From positions 1 to 64,000 of the forward strand of contig DAINOC010000002.1 in assembly GCA_036735565.1 (NCBI GenBank): a stretch of DNA of 64,000 nt, given 5' to 3'. The notes below the pieces were generated by a model. The model saw only the letters and a program-made list of their open reading frames with translations, was not told the origin of the DNA and did no database searches. Positions 8,984-17,455 of the stretch are shown here, piece by piece. The translations under genes were made by a program, and so were the position numbers. Within the stretch, counting starts at the first letter, position 1. Each line of letters begins with the position of its first letter. Source of the stretch: Coraliomargarita_B sp036735565. Its GTDB lineage: Bacteria; Verrucomicrobiota; Verrucomicrobiia; Opitutales; Coraliomargaritaceae.

Positions 8984-9397
8984 TTAGTCTGGGGCCGGAA
9001 GTTCGGCCTTCGCGGTATTCGCCGGGTCTCCCATCTTAAAAGAAGCCCCGCAGTCATGGCAGTCGACCGGAAGTCGTTTTTTGGGCAGGATGAAGTTGAG
9101 GCAGAGCAGCGCGAGAGCCGAAATCAGGTGCATTTGCCGGAGGCGGGTGCGCTCGGAGCCGCAGTGAGGGCACTTGAGGAGGGTGCTCGGCTCCTTGGGC
9201 AGATTTAGAATTTCCCGGGCGCGCTCGGCGTCCTCCTCGGCGACTTCGACTTTTACCCCGCCGATAGCGTTGCTGTAGAGCCAGTAAATATTTGCCGTGG
9301 CTTCGTCGCGCAGCCAGGCGTCGACACCGCTGCCTTGCAGCTTGGAGACCGCGAGGTGGGCGTCTTCCAATTTGGTGTAGGTTGCGACAATCGGCAT
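8984..9397 (-). CDS. DUF2007-type putative signal-transducing protein with zinc ribbon
   Basis: Starting at the ATG at 9397 gives 137 residues: MPIVATYTKLEDAHLAVSKL begins a DUF2007 domain (about residues 3-70), a small ferredoxin-like fold found in many Gram-negative bacteria. A zinc ribbon with CPHC and CHDC pairs flanks a short hydrophobic segment (LISALALLCLNFIL), so the protein may be membrane-attached. The frame stays open 18 codons upstream, but that part does not match the family. Its stop overlaps the ancestral stop of the superoxide dismutase, so the two genes originally converged tail to tail. Specific function is unknown. Confidence 0.7.
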   Translation of the reverse strand: MPIVATYTKLEDAHLAVSKLQGSGVDAWLRDEATANIYWLYSNAIGGVKVEVAEEDAERAREILNLPKEPSTLLKCPHCGSERTRLRQMHLISALALLCLNFILPKKRLPVDCHDCGASFKMGDPANTAKAELPAPD

Positions 9398-9517
9398 CGG
9401 TGAAAAGGGTAAGGATCGCCCCGGGAAAGGCAAGCGACACCGGCGGGTCATCTGCGCGGGCGGGTCATTCTTTTGATCGCATGGAATAATCCGCCGGTCT
9501 ATGTATCTTGATTACTT

Positions 9518-11641
9518 ATGTGCAGCAGAGTATTTTTATTATTCCTGGGATGCCTCCTCGCGGCGCTTGATCTGTCCGCCAGGCCGGTGAAGGCGCAGCG
9601 GGCGACGCTCGAGTTGGTCGCGGAGACGCGGGAGGTGGTTCCCGGGGAGACGCTCTACCTCGCAGTGCATTTCGAGCTGGATCCGCACTGGCACCTCTAC
9701 TGGAGGAATGCCGGGGCCAGTGGATCGGCCCCCGAGTTTTTCTGGAGCTTGCCCGAAGGTCTCACCGCGGGTGAGCCCGAATATCCGGCACCGGACCGCC
9801 TCGATCTCGGCGGGTTGACGAGTTACATCCACGAGGATGCGGTGACGTACATCGTGCCGGTTGAGGTTGCAGCGACGGTGGTGCCTGGGCAGCGATTGCG
9901 GATCGGCGTCGAGGTCTTCTATTTGGTTTGTGAGACAGAGTGTTTGCTCGGCAAGGCTTCACTCGCGCTGGAGTTGACAGCAGCGGAGACCACGGCTCTC
10001 GGCCCCGATGCCGGGCTTTTTACCACGGCGCGGGCGAACCAGCCGCTAGCCGACTCGCCATGGACATTTACGCCCATCTTGCAGGAAAAGAGGCTGCGCG
10101 TGGAGGTCCGGGGTGCCGAGCTGCCGGAGGCGCTCTACTTCTATGCGGCGGAAGAAGGTTTCGTCGATCCGAATGCTCCTCAGCCTTATGTCGTGGAAGA
10201 CGGCGTGGGCGTGTTGGAGTTGCCGCTGGCCTTCGCCTACTTTGATGCGGCGGATCCGGTGATGCCGGGCGTGCTGCAATCGCCGTCGGCAAGTTGGCAG
10301 GTGGCGATCCCGGCAGCCGTGGGTGAAGGGACGAGCGCAGCGAAGCCGGCCGATGCTGGCTATGAGGCGAGCGGCGCGGTTGGTTTCGAGCAGCGTTTGC
10401 TGAATCTCGGCCTCGGCGGGTGGTTATTGCTGGCCTTTCTCGGAGGACTGATCCTCAACGTCATGCCCTGTGTCCTGCCGGTGCTTTCGCTCAAGGTGTT
10501 TTCACTGCTCAAGCACGGCGACCAGAGCCGGAGGCAGGCGATCGCGCACGGGCTGGCCTACACCCTAGGGGTGGTCCTGAGTTTTCTGGTATTGGCCGGG
10601 GTGCTCTTCGGCTTGCGGGCGATCGGGCAGAGCATCGGCTGGGGGTTTCAGCTGCAGAATCCGGGCTTTGTTTTGGTGCTGGCGGTGATTTTCTTCGTCT
10701 TCGGCCTGAACTTATTGGGCGTCTTTGAGATCGGCACCGGTCTGGTGGGTGCGGATCAGAAAGTAGCCGGGCGAAAGGACCTCGGTGGTTCTTTTGGCGT
10801 GGGGGTGCTGGCGGCGGTTGTGGGCGCTCCCTGCGTGGGGCCCCTGGTTGGCGGCGTTAGCGGGGTGGCCTTGCAGACCCATACGGCCACAGGAATCCTG
10901 ATTTTTGCCATGATGGGTCTGGGGATGGCTTCGCCGTTTCTTTTTCTGGCGGCCTTCCCGAAGCTGGTGGCGTATCTGCCGAAGCCGGGGGCATGGATGC
11001 TGGTGTTCAAGCAGTTGATGGGGTTCCTGCTACTGGCATCGGTTATCTTTCTCGTCTATCTGATGGGCCAGTTGGCTGGGCTTATCGCGGTGACGGTCTT
11101 GCTGGTAGTGTTGTTCTTCGGGGCGCTGGCGGCCTGGATCTACGGCACCTGGGCGGCACCTCACCGCAGACGAGGCTCAAAGCAAATGGCGCGGATCGCG
11201 GCCGCCCTCCTAATCGGCAGTTCCCTGGGATTGGGCCTCGGCGCGGTCCGTTCGGCTTTTGATGGGAATTTGACGACCACTGAGACGGTGGCAGCCGACG
11301 AAATCTGGCAACCATGGAGTCGGGAGGCGGTCGATGGAGCCCTCGCGGAGGGTCGTCCCGTCTTTGTCGACTTTACGGCGACTTGGTGCCTGATTTGCCA
11401 GGTAAACAAAAAAACGGCCCTGCGCACGGAGTCCACCGCGGCTCTGTTCTCGAAATATAATGTGCGGGCCTTGTCGGCGGACTGGACCCGCTATGATGCC
11501 GCAATCACGGAAGAGTTGGAGCGCTTCGGGCGCTCCGGAGTGCCGCTTTATCTGCTCTATGCTCCGGATGGCGAGGTCCGGGTGCTCCCTCAAAACCTGA
11601 CCAGCCGAACCATCCGGGAGGCTGTCGAGGCGCTGCTCTAA
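9518..11641 (+). CDS. DsbD-family thiol:disulfide interchange protein
   Basis: This 707-residue protein passes electrons from cytoplasmic thioredoxin to periplasmic proteins. A signal peptide leads into an N-terminal disulfide-corrector-like domain (about 25-270). A cytochrome c biogenesis-type membrane domain (about 290-545) carries the redox cysteines Cys318 (VMPCVLPVLSLK) and Cys439 (GAPCVGPL). The C-terminal thioredoxin domain has DFTATWCLIC with Cys624 and Cys627. Length and order match DsbD/ScsB-like proteins. The N-terminal CETECLLGK segment supplies the partner cysteines. The gene stands alone, so the client (cytochrome maturation, disulfide isomerase or metal resistance) cannot be stated. 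Confidence 0.9.
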   Translation: MCSRVFLLFLGCLLAALDLSARPVKAQRATLELVAETREVVPGETLYLAVHFELDPHWHLYWRNAGASGSAPEFFWSLPEGLTAGEPEYPAPDRLDLGGLTSYIHEDAVTYIVPVEVAATVVPGQRLRIGVEVFYLVCETECLLGKASLALELTAAETTALGPDAGLFTTARANQPLADSPWTFTPILQEKRLRVEVRGAELPEALYFYAAEEGFVDPNAPQPYVVEDGVGVLELPLAFAYFDAADPVMPGVLQSPSASWQVAIPAAVGEGTSAAKPADAGYEASGAVGFEQRLLNLGLGGWLLLAFLGGLILNVMPCVLPVLSLKVFSLLKHGDQSRRQAIAHGLAYTLGVVLSFLVLAGVLFGLRAIGQSIGWGFQLQNPGFVLVLAVIFFVFGLNLLGVFEIGTGLVGADQKVAGRKDLGGSFGVGVLAAVVGAPCVGPLVGGVSGVALQTHTATGILIFAMMGLGMASPFLFLAAFPKLVAYLPKPGAWMLVFKQLMGFLLLASVIFLVYLMGQLAGLIAVTVLLVVLFFGALAAWIYGTWAAPHRRRGSKQMARIAAALLIGSSLGLGLGAVRSAFDGNLTTTETVAADEIWQPWSREAVDGALAEGRPVFVDFTATWCLICQVNKKTALRTESTAALFSKYNVRALSADWTRYDAAITEELERFGRSGVPLYLLYAPDGEVRVLPQNLTSRTIREAVEALL

Positions 11642-11652
11642 AGGGATTGCCC

Positions 11653-11680
11653 TTTACAAACTTGAGCCAGTTTGCATACT
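11653..11680 (+). promoter_or_regulatory. Sigma-70-like promoter with almost no leader
   Basis: TTTACA at 11653-11658, a 16-base spacer and CATACT at 11675-11680 form a reasonable -35/-10 pair. Transcription would begin near 11687, only about four bases before the ATG at 11691. No ribosome site precedes that ATG. If the promoter is real, the TTG at 11672 cannot be the start of the next gene. Confidence 0.4.
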
Positions 11681-12019
11681 GTTCTCCTCTATGAATACAA
11701 AAATAAAATACCCCTGAATTCGTTCATCAAGGTTGCTGCTTACGCCCTGCTATTCTGCTTTGCGGCGACCTTTGCCCATGCTGCTCCGATCAAACACCGT
11801 GGCAACATCAAGTCGGTTGATGTAGCGGCCAAGACCCTTGTTCTGGAGAAGAAAAAGGGCGATGTCACCCTGAAGTGGGATGACGACACCCGCTTGAGGT
11901 CATCTACGGTTTCCAGCATTGGTGATTTGAAGCCCGGCATGTTTATCCTGAACTTCGTCAAGGAGGAGGACGGCGAAACCATCATTACGATCCGGCACCA
12001 ACCCGAGAACGATAAGTAA
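11672..12019 (+). CDS. Small secreted protein, DUF5666-like, start unclear
   Basis: The product has a signal peptide (FIKVAAYALLFCFAATFAHA) and a mature part of about 80 residues, IKHRGNIKSVDVAAKTLVLE and onward, resembling DUF5666-type small beta-barrel proteins. It is probably periplasmic with no known role. The start is problematic. The open frame begins at TTG 11672, inside a candidate -10 box. The only ATG (11691) gives MNTKIKYP and then a stop, in a frame that needs a -1 shift at a CCCC run (11712-11715) to join the signal peptide. A one-base indel, a sequencing error or slippage would each explain this. Confidence 0.55.
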   Translation: MHTVLLYEYKNKIPLNSFIKVAAYALLFCFAATFAHAAPIKHRGNIKSVDVAAKTLVLEKKKGDVTLKWDDDTRLRSSTVSSIGDLKPGMFILNFVKEEDGETIITIRHQPENDK

Positions 12020-12049
12020 ATCGTTTCCGGTCTCCGCGCCGGAATGGTC

Positions 12050-12091
12050 AATCCGCCGTGTCCGCTCCATTGAGTGGCCGGCGGATTTTTT
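12050..12091 (+). terminator. Rho-independent terminator
   Basis: AATCCGCCG at 12050-12058 pairs with CGGCGGATT at 12079-12087. Inside, CCGCTC pairs with GAGTGG around a CATT loop, and a T run follows to 12091. It ends transcription of the small secreted protein upstream. Confidence 0.85.
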
Positions 12092-12143
12092 ATGCCCGTT
12101 GGCGCGTTTCGCGCTTGTGCCGGTCGGCCGCTGAATTTTCCCT

Positions 12144-12362
12144 GTGCGGATGCCGGAAGCCGACGAAGTGTTTGAGACCCGCCAGAAACTTGATCTCCTC
12201 GAGCGGCACGTAGCCGAGCAGGATGCGGAGATCTGGCGATTGACCCAGCGGGTGGACCAGCTGACAAAATTTCTGCGCCAGCAGAGCGAGCAGCTTCAGG
12301 AGTTGAGCGGACGAACCGGGGGCGATATCGCTCCGGCCGACGAAAAGCCGCCGCATTACTAA
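12144..12362 (+). CDS. slyX: SlyX family protein
   Basis: A 72-residue protein (70 from the ATG at 12150; GTG at 12144 is the alternative). The sequence is a coiled coil, with ERHVAEQDAEIWRLTQRVDQ as its core, and ends in the family's characteristic PPHY. SlyX proteins are widespread, short and of no established biochemical role. It lies alone between a terminator and obg in the same orientation. Confidence 0.88.
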   Translation: MRMPEADEVFETRQKLDLLERHVAEQDAEIWRLTQRVDQLTKFLRQQSEQLQELSGRTGGDIAPADEKPPHY

Positions 12363-12470
12363 TGCGCAGCCTTGGAGTCTGCGGGGAAATTGCCCCCGGG
12401 TTGAGGCCTTTGCCCGTGCCGATTCTCAAATAGGAATTGCCATGCAGCAAACGGCCGATGAGAACGGAGT

Positions 12471-13502
12471 ATGTTTTATGATGAAGTAAAGGTCAGCCTG
12501 CAGGCAGGCAATGGTGGCGATGGCTGTTTTAGTTTTCGCCGCGCGAAGTATGAGCCTAAAGGCGGGCCGGACGGTGGCGATGGTGGCCGCGGCGGCAACG
12601 TCTACGTCGAGGCCGACACCAATGTGGCCGACTTAACTGCTTACCACTTCAAGCCGGGATGGAAGGCGCGCAATGGCGAACCCGGACGGGGAGCCGACCA
12701 GCACGGGGCACGGGGCGACAACCTGGTCATCCGGGTGCCCGTCGGCACGGTGGTCGTCGACCGAGAGACGGATGAGCCCGTCGCCGAAGTGCTGGCGCAT
12801 GGAGAGAGTGTCCTGCTGCTCCAGGGCGGCGAAGGGGGCAAGGGGAACAACCAGTTCAAATCGTCCACGAATCAGGCTCCCCGGCAATTTACCCTGGGCA
12901 AACCCGGGGAGGCGGGAGAGTTCCGGCTCGTGGTGAAAACCATCGCCGATGTCGGGCTGGTGGGATTTCCAAATGCGGGGAAATCGTCCCTGTTGAACCT
13001 GGTGACAAACGCCCATCCGAAGACGGCCGCCTATCCTTTCACCACGATGTTTCCGGCTGTAGGTGTGCTTGAATTTCCCGAGCAGTATGAGCGGATCACG
13101 CTGGCCGACATTCCCGGGTTGATCGAAGGCGCGAGCGAAAATCGGGGCCTTGGGCACCGCTTTCTCAAGCACATCGAGCGCTGCAAGGTCCTGCTCATCA
13201 TGATCGATATGCAGGGCACTGACGGCCGTGAGCCGATCGCCGACTACCGGGTGCTGCTCAATGAGCTCAAGCTCTACATGCCAGCCTTGCTGCGTAAGCC
13301 GATATTCATCTGCGCCAACAAAATGGATGAGCCGGATGCGCCAACCAATCTGAAAGCATTTCAGAAGAAAGTGAAAGACCCGGTCTTTCCCATATCCTGC
13401 GTTTCTGAGGAGGGTTTCGCGGAGCTGAAACAGGTTCTGCTGGACGAGGTGTTGAAACTGCGCGCGGCCGAAGCGGCTGAGATGGAGACGGACGATGATT
13501 GA
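12471..13502 (+). CDS. obgE: GTPase Obg
   Basis: The 343-residue protein is an essential ribosome-associated GTPase. The glycine-rich Obg fold spans residues 1-157. The G domain has G1 GFPNAGKSS (165-173), the switch region YPFTT (188-192), G3 DIPG (213-216) and G4 NKMD (283-286). The optional C-terminal OCT domain is absent and the protein ends in an acidic tail, which is common. The stop codon overlaps the start of the acyl ligase gene by eight bases, implying co-transcription. Confidence 0.97.
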   Translation: MFYDEVKVSLQAGNGGDGCFSFRRAKYEPKGGPDGGDGGRGGNVYVEADTNVADLTAYHFKPGWKARNGEPGRGADQHGARGDNLVIRVPVGTVVVDRETDEPVAEVLAHGESVLLLQGGEGGKGNNQFKSSTNQAPRQFTLGKPGEAGEFRLVVKTIADVGLVGFPNAGKSSLLNLVTNAHPKTAAYPFTTMFPAVGVLEFPEQYERITLADIPGLIEGASENRGLGHRFLKHIERCKVLLIMIDMQGTDGREPIADYRVLLNELKLYMPALLRKPIFICANKMDEPDAPTNLKAFQKKVKDPVFPISCVSEEGFAELKQVLLDEVLKLRAAEAAEMETDDD

Positions 13503-15108
13503 TCGGGGAGAGGCTGCATTTCAGGCGTGCCCGGTGTTGCGAAGCCACTTGGCGTGGGAGAGCTTTCTTGCGCTGGCCCGCAAGCCCGGCCGCTTGGCGA
13601 TCATCGATGCCACGGCAGAGCGTCGGACGATGCGGAGCGGCTGGCTGCTCACCCTCGGCTGGCTGTTGTCAAAGGAGCTGCGGCGGCGCACCACGCGGTC
13701 CCGTGTCGGCATCGTTTTTCCGCCGGGCATCGGTGCGGCTCTGGCCAATCTTGCCGTGGTGCTGGCAGGCAAAGTGCCGGTGAATCTCAACTTCACGCTC
13801 GGAACGGCGAGTCTCGAGGCCTGCCTGAAGACTGCCGAGCTGGATTGCATTCTCACGGCCCAGCGGGTGCAGGCGAAGTGCCCCGGCTTCCCATGGCCTG
13901 AATCCGGAGTGGTGGATTTGGTAGAAACGCTGAAGTCCCTGCCGAAGGCCAGCGCTCTGGGGCTTTGGTTGACTATCCGCCTGCTGCCTGCGGGTTTGGT
14001 GGCGAGGCTCCTGCGCGTGCCCCACGAGGGCGATCGCCGGGAAGCGGCACTGCTCTTCACGAGCGGCAGCTCGGGCGAGCCGAAGGGTGTGGTGCTCAGC
14101 CACCGGAACATTTTGGGCAACTGTGCGCAGGTCGATGCCGCGGGCCTGCTCCCCGGTTCGGAGATCCTGCTCAGTAATCTGCCGGTTTTTCATAGCTTTG
14201 GATTTACCATCGGTCTGTGGCTGCCGATTTTGAGAGGGTGCCGTCTGGTGACAGTGCCTTCCCCTCTGGAAGTGAAAAAGACCGCCGATGTCGCCGAGGC
14301 TGAGGACGTGACGGTTCTGGTGGGCACGCCGACCTTTTTAAGGCCCTACTTGAAACGGATCGACGCGGCCAAGCTGGGCAGTGTCCGTTACGTCATCGCC
14401 GGTGCCGAAAAGGCTCCGGAGGGCTTCGCCGATGCATGGGAGGCCGCCTTTGGCAGTTCGATACTTGAGGGCTATGGGCTCACGGAGACGGCTCCCGTGG
14501 TCAGCGTGAATGCGCCTGGCCATGTGAAAGATGGGGGTGGACAGGGCTTTCGTTCGGGGTCGGTCGGGCGCCTTCTGCCAGGCATGGCTGCCCGTATCCT
14601 TGATCCGGATACGCGTGCCGAGCTCGACACTACCGAGACCGGTTTGCTTTTGCTCAAGGGGCCCAATGTTTTTGAAGGCTACTTGAATCAGCCAGAGCAG
14701 ACGGCCGCGGTCAAAGAAGGGGATTGGTTTATCACCGGTGACCTGGCCCGGTTCGACGAAGATGGCTTCCTTTATATCGAGGGACGGCTCTCGCGGTTCT
14801 CAAAGATCGGCGGGGAAATGGTGCCGCATGGCACGGTCGAGCTGGCCCTCATCGAGGCCTTTGGGCTGCAGGAGGCGGAGCTGCCACCTTTTGCGGTAAC
14901 CTCGCGGCCGGACGAGGCCAAGGGTGAACAGCTCGTCCTGCTCACGTCGATTGATTTGGACCCCACCGATGTCCGCTCCCGGCTGGAAGCGGCCGGTCTG
15001 CCGAACTTATGGATGCCCAAAGTCATCCTGCGGGTCGATGCCATCCCGATACTGGCTACCGGCAAGCTGGACCTGCGGGCCATCAGGGCATCGGCAGCTG
15101 GAGCCTGA
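13495..15108 (+). CDS. ANL-superfamily acyl-CoA/acyl-ACP ligase
   Basis: A 537-residue adenylate-forming enzyme that should activate a fatty acid with ATP and pass it to CoA or ACP. Core motifs are the ATP loop FTSGSSGEPKG, the EGYGLTETAP motif, the hinge GRLSRFSKIGGEMV and the C-terminal catalytic lysine in ATGKLDL. The sequence resembles acyl-ACP synthetase domains of the Aas type used in phospholipid remodelling more than CoA ligases, but no acyltransferase domain is fused. It overlaps obg by eight bases. Substrate is not deducible. Confidence 0.85.
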   Translation: MIDRGEAAFQACPVLRSHLAWESFLALARKPGRLAIIDATAERRTMRSGWLLTLGWLLSKELRRRTTRSRVGIVFPPGIGAALANLAVVLAGKVPVNLNFTLGTASLEACLKTAELDCILTAQRVQAKCPGFPWPESGVVDLVETLKSLPKASALGLWLTIRLLPAGLVARLLRVPHEGDRREAALLFTSGSSGEPKGVVLSHRNILGNCAQVDAAGLLPGSEILLSNLPVFHSFGFTIGLWLPILRGCRLVTVPSPLEVKKTADVAEAEDVTVLVGTPTFLRPYLKRIDAAKLGSVRYVIAGAEKAPEGFADAWEAAFGSSILEGYGLTETAPVVSVNAPGHVKDGGGQGFRSGSVGRLLPGMAARILDPDTRAELDTTETGLLLLKGPNVFEGYLNQPEQTAAVKEGDWFITGDLARFDEDGFLYIEGRLSRFSKIGGEMVPHGTVELALIEAFGLQEAELPPFAVTSRPDEAKGEQLVLLTSIDLDPTDVRSRLEAAGLPNLWMPKVILRVDAIPILATGKLDLRAIRASAAGA

Positions 15109-15124
15109 GTGCTGTTGAGTTGGC

Positions 15125-15158
15125 GTGTCAGGCATCGCGCCAGCGAGAGCTCTACGGG
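15125..15158. repeat. Short dispersed repeat, copy 1
   Basis: The 34-base stretch GTGTCAGGCATCGCGCCAGC... ending TACGGG recurs with about a quarter of positions changed at 46806-46839. A partial copy (GTCAGGCATCGCG) lies at 46037-46055. All copies lie just downstream of coding regions. Confidence 0.5.
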
Positions 15159-15280
15159 TTAGCGGTCACCCCTGTGCAAATTTTGAGGATTCCCGGTGCT
15201 ATCCCCAAATGTTCGCTCTCGGATTCGACTCGGATAGAGGTTTGCATTTCACTACGCGGTGGCTATGCCCGATCCTGTTT

Positions 15281-16717
15281 ATGAAGAACGATGCCTCTGC
15301 TCAATCGCTGATCGATTCATTCGTCCAGGCCGGACAAGGCCAGGTATTTCAATTTTTCGAGGAATTGAATCCAGCGGGGCAGGCGCGACTGCTGGCTCAG
15401 GTCGCGCAGATCGATCTTTCGGAAGTCGCGGCGCTGGTGAGTGAGCATGTGCTCGGCGGACATGCGGCCGAACTGAATCTTGAGGGGCTGGAACCCGCGC
15501 CCTACACGGCGCTTCCCTGTCATGGAGGCGATTCCGCGCAGTGGGCCGCTGCGCGGGAAGCGGGCGCGGCCGCACTGCGTGCCGGACGCGTTGCCGCCTT
15601 TACCGTGGCCGGTGGCCAGGGCACGCGACTGGGTTATGACGGACCGAAGGGGACTTTCCCCGTTTCGCCCGTTTCCGGCAAAACGCTCTTTCAGATCTTC
15701 GCCGAGAAGATCGTGCGCTCCGGTGAGCGTTTCGGCGTGACCATCCCCTGGTTTATTTTAACCAGCGAGATCAACAACGAGGCCACGATCGAAGCATTCG
15801 CGGCGAATGACTATTTCGGCCTGTCGCCGGACAGTGTTCACTTCATCGTGCAGGGCCTCGTCCCGGCCGTGGACCATCACGGCAAGATTCTGCTCTCCGC
15901 CAAAGACACGATTGCCATGACGCCGGACGGACACGGTGGTTCGCTGCGTGCTCTGGTGCGCAACGGTGCGGTCGATACCATGCGGGCGGCCGGGATCGAC
16001 ATCGTGAGCTACTTCCAGGTCGATAATCCGATCATCCAGTGCATCGATCCGGCATTTATCGGGTTTCATGTGCTCGGGCAGTCCGAACTCTCCAGCAAAA
16101 TGGTCCCCAAGGCTTACCCGTTGGAAAAAGTCGGGCACTTTTGTGTGCAGAATGCCGTGACGCAAGTCATCGAATACAGCGATTTGCCAGCGGCGACCCA
16201 GGAGGAGACGCTACCGGACGGGTCGCTGCGGTTTAAGGCTGGCAGCGTGGCCATCCATATCTTCGACCGGGAGTTCATCGCGCGGGCCGGCGGGGATGCC
16301 GCCGGAGCCAAGCTGCCCTTTCACCGGGCGGACAAGAAGATTCCCTATGTGAATGCGGAGGGTCAGTTGGTGGAGCCCTCGCAGCCCAACGGAGTGAAAT
16401 TTGAGATGTTTGTCTTCGATGCGCTGCCGCTGGCGAGGAATCCGGTCATCATCGAGGCTGCCCGGGCCGACGATTTCAGCCCGGTGAAGAATGCCGATGG
16501 CGTGGACTCGCCCAAGACGGCGAAAGAGGATCAGCTCCGGATGTTTGGCCGCTGGCTCGGAGCCGCCGGGGTTGAGCTTCCAACGGATGAGACCGGACTT
16601 CCGGCCATCCAGTTTGAGATCAGTCATCGATTTGCCGCCGATCAGGCCGACTTCGTGGAGCGTTGGCAGGCTTTAGCCCCCAAGCCCGAGGTCCACGATG
16701 GCCTGGTGATCGAGTGA
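15281..16717 (+). CDS. UDP-sugar pyrophosphorylase (UDPGP/UAP1 type)
   Basis: The ATG at 15281 gives 478 residues; the open frame extends 52 codons upstream but that part is repeat and spacer. The nucleotide-binding motif FTVAGGQGTRLGYDGPKG and FPVSPVSGKTLFQ identify the eukaryotic-type UDP-GlcNAc/UDP-hexose pyrophosphorylase family, which makes UDP-sugars from UTP and sugar-1-phosphate. The motif FMFVFDALP-like (FEMFVFDALPLA) and the late NPVIIEAAR fit UAP1-like enzymes. The likely product is UDP-GlcNAc or UDP-GalNAc for envelope glycans; a phosphohexomutase gene follows two genes later. Confidence 0.9.
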   Translation: MKNDASAQSLIDSFVQAGQGQVFQFFEELNPAGQARLLAQVAQIDLSEVAALVSEHVLGGHAAELNLEGLEPAPYTALPCHGGDSAQWAAAREAGAAALRAGRVAAFTVAGGQGTRLGYDGPKGTFPVSPVSGKTLFQIFAEKIVRSGERFGVTIPWFILTSEINNEATIEAFAANDYFGLSPDSVHFIVQGLVPAVDHHGKILLSAKDTIAMTPDGHGGSLRALVRNGAVDTMRAAGIDIVSYFQVDNPIIQCIDPAFIGFHVLGQSELSSKMVPKAYPLEKVGHFCVQNAVTQVIEYSDLPAATQEETLPDGSLRFKAGSVAIHIFDREFIARAGGDAAGAKLPFHRADKKIPYVNAEGQLVEPSQPNGVKFEMFVFDALPLARNPVIIEAARADDFSPVKNADGVDSPKTAKEDQLRMFGRWLGAAGVELPTDETGLPAIQFEISHRFAADQADFVERWQALAPKPEVHDGLVIE

Positions 16718-16742
16718 TCTTGCCAAGCGAAAGGCGGACCGC

Positions 16743-17072
16743 ATGCTTTTACCGATGATGAATGAGACCGATTCGATCGACGCTCCGGCTATGGCCAAAG
16801 AGGCCATTTGTGCGATCGCTTCCGAGACCTTGCCGCACGCAAGTCTCATTCTGTTCGGTTCACGGGCACGGGGCGATGCACGCAGGCGGAGCGACTTCGA
16901 TCTGGCCGTTCTTCCGAAAGACGGGTTTTCGTCTGAAGAGCTGATCCGATTCGCCGAAGCTGTCGAAATTTCCCCAAAAATCATCTACCCGCTCGATATT
17001 GTCGACACGCGCACCGCTTCTCCCGCTCTGATCGAGAAGATCCAATCCGAGGGCCAGCTATGGAAAAACTAG
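16743..17072 (+). CDS. MNT-type nucleotidyltransferase, candidate antitoxin
   Basis: The 109-residue protein has the minimal nucleotidyltransferase signature GSRARGDARRRSDFDLAV, with Gly39-Ser40, Asp51 and Asp53 positioned for metal binding. Proteins of this size pair with HEPN partners, and some MNT antitoxins silence HEPN RNases by adenylylation. It overlaps the HEPN gene by 13 bases, so the two are one transcript. A start at codon 5 or 6 (Met) is also possible. Confidence 0.85.
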   Translation: MLLPMMNETDSIDAPAMAKEAICAIASETLPHASLILFGSRARGDARRRSDFDLAVLPKDGFSSEELIRFAEAVEISPKIIYPLDIVDTRTASPALIEKIQSEGQLWKN

Positions 17073-17428
17073 AGCAGGCCAGAAATGCCCTTGCGACGCT
17101 CGATGCCATCCTTCGGGAGCCGTACAGCGTTATCGTGCGCGATGCGACGATCCAGCGATTTGAGTTTTCATCGGAGGCGGTTTGGAAAGCAGCGCGCGAT
17201 TGGCTTTATCACCATGAGTCGATCGAAGTCGCACACCCGAGAGGGTGCTACCGGGAGCTATTCCGAATCGGAAAGATCGATGAGGCTCTGTCGATGCAAC
17301 TTCTCGAGTTGGTGGAAGATCGTAACCGAACCAGCCATGCTTACATTGAATCGCTCGCGCAGTCGATTTATGAAAAAATCCCAGACCACTATCGTGCGCT
17401 GCAATCCGTTTTAAAAGTCCTCCAATAA
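17060..17428 (+). CDS. HEPN-domain protein (HI0074/nucleotidyltransferase substrate-binding family)
   Basis: The 122-residue all-helical protein carries the HEPN motif Arg88-x4-His93 in DRNRTSHAY, the active-site arrangement of HEPN RNases. The family name 'nucleotidyltransferase substrate binding' comes from the HI0073/HI0074 pair. With the MNT gene it forms either a type VII-like toxin-antitoxin pair or an inert two-protein complex. The intact RxxxxH motif favours a potentially toxic RNase. Confidence 0.85.
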   Translation: MEKLEQARNALATLDAILREPYSVIVRDATIQRFEFSSEAVWKAARDWLYHHESIEVAHPRGCYRELFRIGKIDEALSMQLLELVEDRNRTSHAYIESLAQSIYEKIPDHYRALQSVLKVLQ

Positions 17429-17455
17429 TTGTAACCCATTCACGAAAGACAACGC

